From Paracoccus luteus (GTDB taxonomy: Bacteria; Pseudomonadota; Alphaproteobacteria; Rhodobacterales; Rhodobacteraceae), in the NCBI RefSeq assembly GCF_004522155.1, contig NZ_SDEA01000004.1:1-64000 (forward strand): a stretch of DNA of 64,000 bases. The letters are read 5' to 3'. A model generated the notes under the pieces. It worked only from the letters and a program-made list of their open reading frames with translations. It did not search any database and had not been told where the DNA came from. This document shows, piece by piece, positions 1-8,356 of the stretch. The translations under genes were made by a program, and so were the position numbers. The first letter of the stretch is position 1. Every line of letters begins with the position of its first letter.

Positions 1-2
1 CC

Positions 3-47
3 GCCGCCGCACGGGCGCCGCAGTTGCGGGTGGTGGGGCATGGCTGA
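3..47 (+). CDS. 3' end of an upstream gene, probably nirE (partial)
   Basis: An open frame enters from outside the window and stops with TGA at 45-47, overlapping the first 8 bases of nirC (ATGGCTGA). Only the last 14 codons are visible, ending in LRVVGHG, so the family cannot be read from sequence. In Paracoccus the gene before nirC is nirE, the uroporphyrinogen-III methyltransferase that supplies precorrin-2 for heme d1. The assignment rests on that gene order and on the overlap style, which matches the rest of the operon. It could be a chance open frame. Confidence 0.35.
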   Translation, partial: AAARAPQLRVVGHG

Positions 48-378
48 CGGCGGGCTGGTGGCGCTGGCCTGCGGCGCGGCCGCGGCCGCCGCCCTGCTGG
101 CGGCGCCGATCCCGCAGGCGCGCGTCGCCGAACTGGAACACATGGTCGTGCAGGACTGCGGGTCATGCCACGGGCTGACGATGAAAGGGGGCCTGGGCAA
201 GCCCCTGACCCCGCAGGCGCTGGACGGCGCCGACCCCGAGGGGCTGGCCGCGATCATCCTGGACGGCGTGCCGGGCACCGCCATGCCGCCGTGGCGGCCG
301 CTGATCTCGGAGCCCGAGGCGCTGTGGATCGCCAACCGGCTGCTGACCGGCGGACCGATGGAAGGAACGACCGAATGA
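40..378 (+). CDS. nirC: c-type cytochrome NirC (c55X type)
   Basis: A 112-residue monoheme c-type cytochrome encoded in nitrite reductase clusters; it is thought to pass electrons to cytochrome cd1 or to act in its maturation. The heme-binding CGSCH motif uses C40, C43 and H44, and a later MPPW (M82) is the likely axial methionine. The N-terminus is an alanine-rich hydrophobic stretch that would serve as an export signal, as expected for a periplasmic protein. No strong ribosome-binding site precedes ATG 40, but translation could be coupled to the upstream gene that overlaps it. The stop overlaps nirF by ATGA. The family assignment is good; the exact start is less certain. Confidence 0.85.
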   Translation: MADGGLVALACGAAAAAALLAAPIPQARVAELEHMVVQDCGSCHGLTMKGGLGKPLTPQALDGADPEGLAAIILDGVPGTAMPPWRPLISEPEALWIANRLLTGGPMEGTTE

Positions 379-1556
379 TCCGTGCGACACTGACCGCGCT
401 GGCCCTGATCCTGCCGCTGGCGGCCGCCGCGCAGCAACCCGCAGGCGCCAAGCCCGCGGGCGAATTGCGCGCAACCGGCGATCTGGGCGTGGTGATCGAG
501 CGGGCGACCGGGTCGGTGCTGGTCGTGGACCGGTCCGAACGCGCCGCCCTGTGCCGGGTCGAGGGTCTGGGCGATCTGTCCCACGCCTCGCTGACCTTTT
601 CGCCCGACGAACGTTTCGCCTATGTCTTCGGCCGCGACGGCGGGCTGTCCAAGGTCGACATCCTGACCTGCACGCTGGAAAACCGCGTCATCCAGGCGGG
701 GAACGCCATCGGCGGGGCGATTTCCGACGACGGCCGGCTGGTCGCTGTGTCGAACTATGAGCCGGGCGGGGTCAAGGTTTTTGATGCCGACACGCTGGCG
801 CAGGTCGCCGACATTCCGATGGGGTCAAAGACCGTGGGCCTTGCCGACGCGCCCGGTTCGCGGTTCGTCGTGGCCACCTGGGACACCGGCGAGGTCTGGG
901 TGCTGGACCACGCGGCCGACCCCGCCAATCCGCAGATCACCCGGATCGAGGGGGTGGGCGCCAACCCCTATGACGCGCTGATCACGCCGGACGGGCGGAC
1001 CTATATCGTGGGCCTTTTCGGCGAAAAGGGGCTGACCACCATCGACCTGTGGGCCGACCCGCCCGAGGTGCGCCGCATCCTGCCCGACTATGGCAAGAAC
1101 GAACCCGACCTGCCGGTCTACAAGATGCCGCATCTGCAGGGATGGACACTGGCCGGGGCGACCTATGCCCTGCCCGCCGTCGGGCTGCATCAGGTGCTGT
1201 GGGCCGACGCCGCGAGCGGCGAGGAAACCGGCCGCACCGAGGTCGCGGGCCAGCCCATCTTCGTCACCGCCCGCCCCGACGGGCGCGAGCTGTGGGTGAA
1301 CTTCGCCACCCCCGACAACGGCACGGTGCAGGTGATCGACGCCGTGACCCGCGAGGTGAAACAGACGCTGCAACCGGGCAAGGGCATCCTGCACATGGAG
1401 TTCACGCCCCGCGGGCGCGAGGTCTGGCTGTCGGCCCGCGACGACGACAAAATCGTGATCCACGACGCCCGCACCTATGAAAAGCTGGGCGAGATCGCGG
1501 CGCGGGCCCCGTCCGGCATCTTCTTTACCGCGCGCGCGCATCGGGGCGGGCTGTGA
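375..1556 (+). CDS. nirF: heme d1 biosynthesis protein NirF
   Basis: A 393-residue member of the d1-heme beta-propeller family related to the d1 domains of NirS and NirN, required for a late step of heme d1 synthesis in the periplasm. ATG 375 overlaps the nirC stop by 4 bases and opens a clear signal peptide (hydrophobic core ending in LAAAAQQ). There is no lipobox cysteine, so this looks like a soluble periplasmic NirF; the Pseudomonas aeruginosa protein is known as a lipoprotein. WD40-like stretches such as FSPDERFAYVFGRDG recur along the chain. The 3' end overlaps nirDL by GTGA. The precise reaction of NirF remains debated in the literature, so only the pathway role is firm. Confidence 0.93.
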   Translation: MIRATLTALALILPLAAAAQQPAGAKPAGELRATGDLGVVIERATGSVLVVDRSERAALCRVEGLGDLSHASLTFSPDERFAYVFGRDGGLSKVDILTCTLENRVIQAGNAIGGAISDDGRLVAVSNYEPGGVKVFDADTLAQVADIPMGSKTVGLADAPGSRFVVATWDTGEVWVLDHAADPANPQITRIEGVGANPYDALITPDGRTYIVGLFGEKGLTTIDLWADPPEVRRILPDYGKNEPDLPVYKMPHLQGWTLAGATYALPAVGLHQVLWADAASGEETGRTEVAGQPIFVTARPDGRELWVNFATPDNGTVQVIDAVTREVKQTLQPGKGILHMEFTPRGREVWLSARDDDKIVIHDARTYEKLGEIAARAPSGIFFTARAHRGGL

Positions 1557-2539
1557 ACGCGCTGTCCCCGGCCTGTCCCGACACCCGCCTGCTGGACGGG
1601 TTCCAGCGCGACCTGCCGCTGGTGCCGCGCCCCTTTGCGGCGATGGGCGCGGCGCTGGATCTGACGGAATCCGAGGTGATCGCCCGGCTGGCCGCCGCGC
1701 AGGCCGACGGGCGGATCACCCGCGTCGGCGCGACCTGCCGGCCCAACACCGCCGGCGCGTCCACGCTTGCCGCGCTGGCGATCCCCGAGGCCCGCATCGA
1801 CGAGGTCGCCGCCATCGTGGGCGCCGAGCCGGGCGTCAACCATTCCTATCTGCGCGAGGACGACTGGAACCTGTGGTTCGTGGCGACCGCGCCCGACCCC
1901 GCCGCGCTGGACGCGTCGCTGGCGCGGATCGGGGCGGACACGGGCCTGCGCGTCCTGTCGCTGCCGCTGTTGCGCCCGTTCAACATCGACCTGGGCTTTC
2001 CGCTGACCGGCCCGCGCACGGCGCTGGGGCTGGACCGCGCCGCCGACCTGGACGTGCTGCGCGACGACGACCGCCCGCTGATGCAGGCGCTGTCGGCCGG
2101 GCTGGCGCTGGTGCCGCGGCCCTTTGCCGTGCTGGCCGCCGACCTGAACCGGACCGAGGGCGACATCATCGCCCGCATCGGCGCGCTGGCCCGCGCGCGG
2201 CTGCTGACCCGCGTCGGCGTCATCGTGCGCCACCGCGCGCTGGGCTGGGCGGCCAATGCGATGGTGGTCTGGCGCCTGCCCGAGGACGCGATCGAACCGG
2301 CGGGCCGGGCGCTGGCGCAGGTGCCGGGCGTCACGCTGTGCTATCAGCGCCGCACCGTGCCCGGCGTCTGGGACTGGCCGCTGTTCTGCATGGTCCACGC
2401 CCGCTCGCGCCCCGAGGCGGCCGAGGTCATCACCCGCGCCCGCGCGCTGCTGGAACTGGCGGGCGCGGACCACAAGATCCTGTTCTCGACCCGCTGCTTC
2501 AAGCAGACCGGGGCCCGCATCGTGAAGGAACGCGCATGA
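1553..2539 (+). CDS. nirDL: siroheme decarboxylase NirDL (fused NirD and NirL)
   Basis: A 328-residue fusion of two Lrp/AsnC-like units that removes acetate carboxyls from siroheme to give 12,18-didecarboxysiroheme, together with NirG and NirH. The first half (about 1-165) carries HSYLR followed by WNLWFVAT, as in NirG. The second half (about 166-328) carries CYQRR, VWDWPLF and CMVHA, as in NirH. Each half starts with a helix-turn-helix-like segment after a VPRPF motif. The start is GTG 1553, overlapping the nirF stop by GTGA; the stop overlaps nirG by ATGA. In Pseudomonas nirD and nirL are separate genes. Despite the Lrp fold, a DNA-binding role is not expected. Confidence 0.92.
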   Translation: MNALSPACPDTRLLDGFQRDLPLVPRPFAAMGAALDLTESEVIARLAAAQADGRITRVGATCRPNTAGASTLAALAIPEARIDEVAAIVGAEPGVNHSYLREDDWNLWFVATAPDPAALDASLARIGADTGLRVLSLPLLRPFNIDLGFPLTGPRTALGLDRAADLDVLRDDDRPLMQALSAGLALVPRPFAVLAADLNRTEGDIIARIGALARARLLTRVGVIVRHRALGWAANAMVVWRLPEDAIEPAGRALAQVPGVTLCYQRRTVPGVWDWPLFCMVHARSRPEAAEVITRARALLELAGADHKILFSTRCFKQTGARIVKERA

Positions 2540-3018
2540 CCCGACCGACCCGCGCCGTGCTGCCCGACGGCACGCTGGACGACACCGACCGCGCCATCCT
2601 GAACGCCCTGCAAGAGGGGTTTCCCCTGACCCCGCGGCCCTTTGACGACGCTGCCCAGGGGCTGGGCATCGCCGGCGACCAGCTGATCGCCCGCCTGGCC
2701 CGGCTGCGGGAACTGGGCGCGATCACCCGCTTTGGCCCGTTCTTCGACGCGGCCGCGATGGGGGGGGCGTTCTGCCTGTGCGCGATGGCCGTGCCCGCGC
2801 AGGATTTCGATGCCGTCCTGACAAAGGTCAATGCCCACCCCGAGGTCGCGCATAACTATGAACGCACGCACGAGTTGAACATGTGGTTCGTGCTGGCGAC
2901 CGACACGCCCGCGGGCATCGGCCGCACCGCACGCGCGATCGAGGCCGAGACGGGGTTGAAGGTGATGCAGTTTCCCAAGCTGGAAGAATTCTTCATCGGG
3001 TTCCGGGTCCACGCATGA
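2536..3018 (+). CDS. nirG: siroheme decarboxylase subunit NirG
   Basis: A 160-residue Lrp/AsnC-fold protein, a subunit of the siroheme decarboxylase that works with NirDL and NirH in the cytoplasm. The helix-turn-helix-like part spans about residues 15-65. The conserved HNYERTHELNMWFVLAT block holds the His and Tyr residues of the type implicated in decarboxylation in the AhbA/AhbB homologues. It ends in [15 protein letters not shown] 2536 overlaps the nirDL stop by ATGA, and the stop overlaps nirH by ATGA, indicating tight translational coupling and probably fixed subunit ratios. The pattern matches the first half of NirDL more closely than the second. Confidence 0.9.
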   Translation: MTRPTRAVLPDGTLDDTDRAILNALQEGFPLTPRPFDDAAQGLGIAGDQLIARLARLRELGAITRFGPFFDAAAMGGAFCLCAMAVPAQDFDAVLTKVNAHPEVAHNYERTHELNMWFVLATDTPAGIGRTARAIEAETGLKVMQFPKLEEFFIGFRVHA

Positions 3019-3527
3019 GGGTGCAGGCGCAGCCTGAACCGTCTGCGGGGCTTGACCCGGTGGACCGCAGCCTGGTCGCCGCGACCCAGGCCGGGCTGCC
3101 GCTGGTGCCGCGCCCCTATGCGACCATCGCAAGCTGGCTGCACCTGACCGAGGAAGAGGTGATCGCCCGCTTGGGGTCACTGCAGGACCGGGGCATCGTC
3201 CGGCGCATCGCCATCGCGCCCAACCACTATGCGCTGGGCATGACCGCCAACGGGATGAGCGTCTGGGACGTGGTCGACGACCGCGCCAGCGGCCTGGGCG
3301 CGCGGATCGGCGCCCTGCCCTTTGTCACCCACTGCTATCTGCGGCCGCGCGCGCGCCCGGTCTGGCCCTATAACCTGTTCGCCATGCTGCACGGGTCCAA
3401 CCGCGATCAGGTCGAGGCGCAGCGCGCCGAGGTCGCCGCGATCCTCGGCGACGCCTGCGCGGCCTCTGACATCCTCTATTCCACGCGCATCCTGAAAAAG
3501 ACCGGGCTGCGCCTGCGCGACGACTGA
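3015..3527 (+). CDS. nirH: siroheme decarboxylase subunit NirH
   Basis: A 170-residue Lrp/AsnC-fold subunit of the siroheme decarboxylase. It contains the VPRPY entry motif, the helix-turn-helix-like segment around residues 40-75, then [22 protein letters not shown], which parallels the second half of NirDL. It ends with [18 protein letters not shown], again parallel to the end of NirDL. ATG 3015 overlaps the nirG stop by ATGA. An 11-base gap with GAAAGGG separates it from nirJ, so nirJ has its own ribosome-binding site. Confidence 0.9.
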   Translation: MRVQAQPEPSAGLDPVDRSLVAATQAGLPLVPRPYATIASWLHLTEEEVIARLGSLQDRGIVRRIAIAPNHYALGMTANGMSVWDVVDDRASGLGARIGALPFVTHCYLRPRARPVWPYNLFAMLHGSNRDQVEAQRAEVAAILGDACAASDILYSTRILKKTGLRLRDD

Positions 3528-3538
3528 AAGGGCCAAAG

Positions 3539-4762
3539 ATGTTCCGTCTGACCCAGTATATGCACCAGTTGGTCGAGCCGACCCCCGTCCGCCGCCGCGG
3601 CACGCCGGGGTCCGTCAAGCCGGTGGTGATCTGGAACCTGACGCGGACCTGCAACCTGAAATGCCGCCACTGCTATACGGTGTCGTCCGACAACGTGTTT
3701 CCGGGCGAGCTGACGCACGATCAGGCGATGGGCGTGCTGGACGATTTGTCGGCGTTCCGCATCCCGGCGCTGATCCTGTCGGGGGGCGAGCCGCTGAGCC
3801 GCTTTGATTTCTGGGAACTGGCCGAACGCGCGCGGGCGCTGGATTTCCGGCATCTGTCGCTGTCCACCAACGGCACCAAGCTGGGCGAGCCGGGCGTGGC
3901 CGACCGCGTGGCGGCTTTGGGCTTTGACTATGTCGGCATCAGCCTTGACGGGATCGGGGCCACGAACGACTGGTTCCGGGGGGTCGAGGGCGCGTTCGAC
4001 AACGCGCTGGCGGGCGTCAGGGCCTGCAAGGCGCGCGGCGTCAAGGTCGGGCTGCGCTTTACCATCACCCGCGACAATGCCCATCAGCTGCCCGCGATGC
4101 TGGATTTGTGCGACAGCGAAGGGGTGGACAAGTTCTATCTGTCGCATCTGGTCTATGCCGGGCGCGGCGACAAGCACCGGGGCGAGGATCAGGAACACGC
4201 CCACACCCGCGCCGCGATGGACCTGCTGATCGAACGCGGCTGGGACGCGGTCGCGAACGGCCGTCCGTTCGAGATCGTGACCGGCAACAACGATGCGGAC
4301 GCGGTCTGGTTCATGCGCTGGGCGGAACGCAACTTCGACGCCGGCCGGGTGGCGGCGATGCGCGAGCATCTGGTGGCGTGGGGCGGCAACTCGTCCGGCC
4401 TCGGCGTCGCCAACATCGATCCCCAGGGCAAGGTCCATCCCGACACCTATTGGTCGGATTACACGATCGGCAGCGTCAAGGAAAAGCCGTTCAGCCAGTG
4501 GTGGACCGGGGACGACGCGATGCTGGCCACGCTGCGCACCCGGCCGCGTCCGCTGAAAGGGCGCTGCGGCGCCTGCGCGTTCCGCGAGGTCTGCGGCGGC
4601 AACACCCGCATCCGCGCGCTGCAACTGACCGGCGACCCGTGGGCCGAGGATCCCGCCTGCTATATGACCAACGCCGAGATCGGGGTCGAGGATGATCGCG
4701 ACCGCCTGACCGTGACGCCGTTCCGGGGCAAAAGCCGCGATCCGGCGCACCAGTTCTTTTGA
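3539..4762 (+). CDS. nirJ: radical SAM heme d1 synthase NirJ
   Basis: A 407-residue radical SAM enzyme that removes two propionate side chains from 12,18-didecarboxysiroheme on the way to heme d1. The SAM [4Fe-4S] cysteines are C38, C42 and C45 in [15 protein letters not shown] motif follows at about residue 80. A C-terminal SPASM-like cysteine set (C343, C346, C352 and a later PACY cysteine) would hold an auxiliary cluster. Length and layout fit NirJ. The ATG at 3539 follows GAAAGGG at good spacing. It lies between nirH and nirN, as in Paracoccus denitrificans. Confidence 0.95.
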   Translation: MFRLTQYMHQLVEPTPVRRRGTPGSVKPVVIWNLTRTCNLKCRHCYTVSSDNVFPGELTHDQAMGVLDDLSAFRIPALILSGGEPLSRFDFWELAERARALDFRHLSLSTNGTKLGEPGVADRVAALGFDYVGISLDGIGATNDWFRGVEGAFDNALAGVRACKARGVKVGLRFTITRDNAHQLPAMLDLCDSEGVDKFYLSHLVYAGRGDKHRGEDQEHAHTRAAMDLLIERGWDAVANGRPFEIVTGNNDADAVWFMRWAERNFDAGRVAAMREHLVAWGGNSSGLGVANIDPQGKVHPDTYWSDYTIGSVKEKPFSQWWTGDDAMLATLRTRPRPLKGRCGACAFREVCGGNTRIRALQLTGDPWAEDPACYMTNAEIGVEDDRDRLTVTPFRGKSRDPAHQFF

Positions 4763-4804
4763 CGGGCGGCGGCAGGATTGATGAAAGATGAACGAGGTGC
4801 GGCC

Positions 4805-6355
4805 GTGACCGGACGGATATTCCTGGCGCAGGTCGCCGCGCTGGCCTTGGCCCTGCCGGCCATTGCGCACGCCGACGCGGCCGCCGATTTCGCCACCCAT
4901 TGCGCAAGCTGCCACGCCGAGGACCGGCTGGGCGGCACCGGGCCGGCGCTGATCCCGGAAACGCTGGGGCGGGTCAAGGGGCTGGACGAGGTGATCGCAC
5001 ACGGCCGTCCGGCGACGCAGATGGCGGGCTTTTCGGAAGAGCTGTCGCCCGACCGGATCGCCGCGCTGGTCGATTTCATCAAGGCCCCGGTCGCCGAGAT
5101 CCCGCACTGGGACGCCGCCCAGATCGAGGCCAGCCGCGAGATGCTGGCCGATTACACCCCCGCCGCGGCCCCGGTGTTCAAGGCCGACCCCATGAACATC
5201 ACGCTGGTCGTGGAAACCGGCGACCACCACGTCAGCGTGCTGGACGGCGACAGCTTTGACGTGCTGGACCGTTTCGCCACGCCCTATGCCGTCCACGGCG
5301 GGCCGAAGTTCAGCCCCGACGGCCGCTATGTCTTCATCATGTCGCGCGATGGCTGGGTGCAGAAATACGACATCTGGTCGCTGAAGGAAGTCGGCCGCGT
5401 CCGCGCCGGCCTGAACAGCCGCAACATCGCCATGAGCCATGACGGCCAGTGGCTGGCCGTCGCCAACTATCTGCCGCAGACGCTGACGATCCTGTCCACC
5501 CGGACGCTGGAACCCGTCCGCGTCATCGACGTGGCGGCGAAGGACGGCACCCCCAGCCGGGTCAGCGCCGTCTATCAGGCGCCCGAGCGGAAAAGCTTCA
5601 TCCTCGCCCTGAAGGACGCGCCCGAGATCTGGGAGGTGGCGACCGATCCCGAGGCCGGGCCCTATTACGACGGCTATGTCCACAGCTACGAAAAGGATGC
5701 CGTCGAAGCCTTCGGCGCCCAGGAAGGGCTGTTCGCCCGCCGCCGCATCCGCACCGAAGAACCGCTGGACGATTTCTTCTTCGATCCCGGCTACAAGAAC
5801 CTGATCGGCACCAACCGCGAGGGCACCAAGGGCGTGGTCATCAACCTGACCAGCGGCGGCAAGGTGGCCGAACTGCCGCTGCCGGGGATGCCGCATCTGG
5901 GGTCCGGGATCACCTGGGACAGGAACGGCCACAAGGTCATGGCGACCCCGCACCTGAACGAGGGCGTGCTGTCCGTCATCGACATGACCGACTGGTCGCT
6001 GGTCAAGGCGATCAAGACGAACGGCCCCGGCTTTTTCCTGCGCAGCCACGAGACAAGCCCCCATGTCTGGGCCGACGTGTTCTTCGGCCCCCACAAGGAC
6101 GAGGTGCATATCATCGACAAAGAGACGCTGGAGATCGTGAAGACCCTGAACCCCGCCCCCGGCAAGACGGTCGCGCACACCGAGTTCACCCGAGACGGCA
6201 GATACGCGCTGGTGTCGATATGGGAGGATGACGGCGCGGTCGTCGTCTATGACGCGCAAACGCTGGAAGAGATGCGGCGACTGCCGATGAGGAAGCCGTC
6301 GGGAAAATACAATGTCTGGAACAAGATCACGTTCTCCGATGGCACCAGCCACTGA
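4805..6355 (+). CDS. nirN: cytochrome c / d1-heme protein NirN (dihydro-heme d1 dehydrogenase)
   Basis: A 516-residue periplasmic protein with an N-terminal cytochrome c domain (CASCH: C33, C36, H37) and a C-terminal d1-type beta-propeller related to NirS and NirF. NirN catalyses the last step, oxidation of dihydro-heme d1 to heme d1, and interacts with NirF and NirS in other species. GTG 4805 is preferred: it follows GAGG by 7 bases and directly opens a standard signal peptide ending in AHA-DA. Upstream in-frame TTG 4778 and ATG 4781 would add a charged leader. There is a 42-base gap from nirJ. The stop lies inside the start region of the small downstream gene. Confidence 0.93.
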   Translation: MTGRIFLAQVAALALALPAIAHADAAADFATHCASCHAEDRLGGTGPALIPETLGRVKGLDEVIAHGRPATQMAGFSEELSPDRIAALVDFIKAPVAEIPHWDAAQIEASREMLADYTPAAAPVFKADPMNITLVVETGDHHVSVLDGDSFDVLDRFATPYAVHGGPKFSPDGRYVFIMSRDGWVQKYDIWSLKEVGRVRAGLNSRNIAMSHDGQWLAVANYLPQTLTILSTRTLEPVRVIDVAAKDGTPSRVSAVYQAPERKSFILALKDAPEIWEVATDPEAGPYYDGYVHSYEKDAVEAFGAQEGLFARRRIRTEEPLDDFFFDPGYKNLIGTNREGTKGVVINLTSGGKVAELPLPGMPHLGSGITWDRNGHKVMATPHLNEGVLSVIDMTDWSLVKAIKTNGPGFFLRSHETSPHVWADVFFGPHKDEVHIIDKETLEIVKTLNPAPGKTVAHTEFTRDGRYALVSIWEDDGAVVVYDAQTLEEMRRLPMRKPSGKYNVWNKITFSDGTSH

Positions 6356-6578
6356 CCCCGGACGCTGGCCGGTTTGGAAACTGGCCCTGCTGCTGTATCC
6401 CTTCGCGGCGGCGGCGGTGGCGATCAACCTGTTCATGCTGGCGCTGATGGCGCGGGCGCTGGACTGGCCGAACCTGTCGCCGGAAATGGCGCTGCTGCTG
6501 TCGGTGGGCCTGGGCGTGCCTGCCGCCTGGGCCTGCGGCCGCTGGGTGCGCCGCTTGCTGGACGAGGCGGCGGAATAG
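6339..6578 (+). CDS. small two-helix membrane protein downstream of nirN
   Basis: A 79-residue protein not matched to a named family. It has two predicted transmembrane segments (about residues 13-37 and 46-65) joined by DWPNLSPEM, and ends in a charged tail (RWVRRLLDEAAE). The chosen ATG 6339 lies within the last codons of nirN; an in-frame ATG at 6312 would give 88 residues with deeper overlap. The overlap places it in the nir transcription unit. Its job is unknown; support for heme d1 export or NirS assembly in the membrane is only a guess from context. It is followed after 2 bases by the convergent mmcB. Confidence 0.7.
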   Translation: MAPATDPGRWPVWKLALLLYPFAAAAVAINLFMLALMARALDWPNLSPEMALLLSVGLGVPAAWACGRWVRRLLDEAAE

Positions 6579-6580
6579 GC

Positions 6581-7045
6581 TCAGGCGGCCTCGGTAAAGG
6601 CGGCGGGGTCGTTGACGCGCGCCAGCCGGCAGGCCGCCACCCGCGCCACGTCGCGCAGGACGCGCGACCGGCGCGCGGCGGCCAGCCTCGCCAGCGGCGC
6701 CATCCGGGCCAGTTCGGCGCCGTAAGGGTCGGCCACGAACAGCCCGCTGTCGTCGGGCAGCAGCTCGACCGGGAAATCGCAGTCGGTCGCCCAGAAGAAA
6801 CGGTCGCAGAAATCCAGATAGCCCTGCCACTTGCGGTCGGCGGTGAAATCCGCGCGGCAGCTTTTGCATTCGACGATCCAGATCTCGCCCTGCGGCGTGA
6901 CCGATATGACGTCCACCCGCAGCCCCGGCGCGGGCACGAACTCGGCCAGCGGCGCGTGCCCCAGCGCGATCAGATGCCGCGTGACGCCGCGCGCCAGCCG
7001 CTGGCCGGGCATCGCGGGCAAAAGGGGGTCGGTCGGCTGGTCCAT
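6581..7045 (-). CDS. mmcB: MmcB family DNA repair protein
   Basis: A protein of about 154 residues resembling the MmcB/PF06319 family, linked in Caulobacter to the mitomycin C (DNA damage) response. The central GLRVDVISVT and EIWIVECKSC strands resemble a PD-(D/E)xK nuclease-like core (D, then E-x-K), followed by KWQGYLDFCDRFFWAT, a family hallmark. ATG 7045 was chosen because the family typically begins near PGQRLARGV; in-frame ATGs at 7078 and 7102 would lengthen it. It is convergent with the gene after nirN, two bases apart. Function is by family only. Confidence 0.8.
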   Translation of the reverse strand: MDQPTDPLLPAMPGQRLARGVTRHLIALGHAPLAEFVPAPGLRVDVISVTPQGEIWIVECKSCRADFTADRKWQGYLDFCDRFFWATDCDFPVELLPDDSGLFVADPYGAELARMAPLARLAAARRSRVLRDVARVAACRLARVNDPAAFTEAA

Positions 7046-7205
7046 GACGGCAAGTCCCTGAGGTGGCCGGTCCAGCATGAACGAACCGTAAACATCGCGC
7101 AAGGCCGGGCGAGGCCCTTGCGACCGGCAGACCCCCGCCTTATCTCGATCAGCGGCGGGTTTCTGCTCTTCTCGTGCGCGGCCATCTTTTCCACTGGCCT
7201 ATAAC

Positions 7206-7355
7206 TCTTCCGAGGGAGCCGGCTCTGACTGGACCCTGGTCCCGTTACCCGGCGCCCACCTGGATATCCAGGCTTTCGGGGAAACCTGTGCCGACACGGT
7301 CGCTGCGGTTCCCGCCACCCGACAAAGGCCGTCCTTGCACAGGGACGGCCTTTTT
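7206..7355 (+). ncRNA. ssrS: probable 6S RNA (ssrS), about 150 nt
   Basis: No reading frame explains this stretch, yet it ends in a strong plus-strand intrinsic terminator that follows no plus-strand gene. It can fold into a rod: GGGAGCCG (7214-7221) pairs with CGGTTCCC (7306-7313). Inside a loose central bubble, GTT-A-CCCG pairs with CGGG-GA-AAC, capped by the hairpin CCTGGATATCCAGG (7259-7272). A closing stem, large bubble and apical hairpin are the layout of 6S RNA, the mimic of an open promoter that binds sigma-70 RNA polymerase. CACCTGG resembles the CACCTTG region of the E. coli RNA. A covariance search was not possible; another small RNA cannot be excluded. The 5' end is approximate. 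Confidence 0.55.
7324..7355 (+). terminator. intrinsic terminator of the probable 6S RNA
   Basis: GGCCGTCC (7327-7334) and GGACGGCC (7343-7350) form a perfect 8-bp stem, extended by AAA/TTT, with loop TTGCACAG and five T residues (7351-7355). The T-tract is on the plus strand, so it ends a plus-strand transcript. Confidence 0.8.
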
Positions 7356-7373
7356 CCATGCCCGCACCATGCC

Positions 7374-7401
7374 AAAAGGGGCGGCCCGAAGACCGCCCCT
7401 T
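7374..7401 (-). terminator. intrinsic terminator of the DUF481 gene
   Basis: Read on the minus strand, GGGGCGG-TCTTCGGG-CCGCCCC forms a 7-bp GC stem followed by TTTT. It lies about 30 bases beyond the stop at 7430, so it should end the minus-strand outer-membrane protein mRNA, tail to tail with the 6S terminator. Confidence 0.75.
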
Positions 7402-7429
7402 CCAGAGAGCCGCTGATCCGAGGGAAAGA

Positions 7430-8356
7430 TCAGAAGCCGTACACCAGCGAGATGCCGACGGTGTTGTCGGTGCGGATCTCGCGGTCCGACACGTATTCGG
7501 TCTTGTAGGACACGCGGGTCGAGAACGCGTCGGTCATGCGGACGTTCAGGCCCAGTTCGTTCGTCGCCAGGTCGTTGGCGTCCGACGACAGGAAGTCGGT
7601 GTCGTTGGTCAGGAAGAACTGGTCGTTGAACTTGTGATAGAACCGCGACGACACGATATAGCCGATCGAGGTGTCCGAATCGACGGTATCGCCCACGATC
7701 GGCACGCCCGCGTCATCGATCGTGTCGATGGTCTGGGTATAGCGGATGCCGGCACCCGCCTGCACGCGCCACGCGGTCGTGTCGTTGTTGATGATCCGGT
7801 AACCCGGACCGAACGCCAGCAGCGCGTCACGCTTCAGCCGGCCGTCGCGGTCGGCATATTCCTCGGCGGTCAGCCCGTCGTAGTCGTTGGCCAACCCGTC
7901 GGTTGCCGCACGCCCCAGCGCAAAGGCATAGAAGCGGTCGTTGAAGTAGTAGTTGCCTTCGTAGATGACCGAGGTTTCTTCAGTGTCCGTGTCGCCGTCG
8001 TCATCTTCGCCATATTCCAGCAGGATGCCGACCGACTGCTGGAACTGGCCGACATTGTGCGACAGCCGGCCGGCCAGGCTGAAGTCCTGGTTCTCGGTGT
8101 TGCCGGTGCGGCCGGTATAGCTCAGCGCGACCGAACCGAAGGTGCCGGTGCGGCGGTCCGCCGGGCCAAAGCGGGCAGCGTCCTCGGACCGGGCAAAGTC
8201 GTCCATCACGTCGTCCTGAACGTCGTCCAGGCGTTCGTTGATCCCGGTGACGCCGGTCACGTTCGCACCCGCCGAGATTTCGGACTGGGCGAACGCTGCC
8301 GACCCGAGGATGGTGGCAAGGGCCGTTGCACCGGCCAGCAGGGAAATCTGTTTCAT
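7430..8356 (-). CDS. DUF481-like outer-membrane beta-barrel protein
   Basis: A 308-residue secreted protein with signal peptide MKQISLLAGATALATILGSA ending before AQSE. The mature chain has alternating polar and hydrophobic strands, aspartate-rich loops (GEDDDGDTDTEE) and a terminal phenylalanine (SLVYGF*), all typical of an outer-membrane barrel. The order of strands, including NYYFNDRFYAFALG, FGPGYRI and RVQAGAGIRYT, fits the DUF481/YdiY family. ATG 8356 is chosen over 8359 because it sits about 6 bases after AGAGG. It has its own terminator and about 340 bases of upstream DNA, so it is probably monocistronic. Its substrate or role is unknown. Confidence 0.8.
   Translation of the reverse strand: MKQISLLAGATALATILGSAAFAQSEISAGANVTGVTGINERLDDVQDDVMDDFARSEDAARFGPADRRTGTFGSVALSYTGRTGNTENQDFSLAGRLSHNVGQFQQSVGILLEYGEDDDGDTDTEETSVIYEGNYYFNDRFYAFALGRAATDGLANDYDGLTAEEYADRDGRLKRDALLAFGPGYRIINNDTTAWRVQAGAGIRYTQTIDTIDDAGVPIVGDTVDSDTSIGYIVSSRFYHKFNDQFFLTNDTDFLSSDANDLATNELGLNVRMTDAFSTRVSYKTEYVSDREIRTDNTVGISLVYGF

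Noticed and set aside
3476..6436. Minus-strand open frame of 986 codons antisense to nirJ-nirN
   Set aside because: It is a shadow caused by GC-rich third positions of the plus-strand genes, which have clear family motifs.
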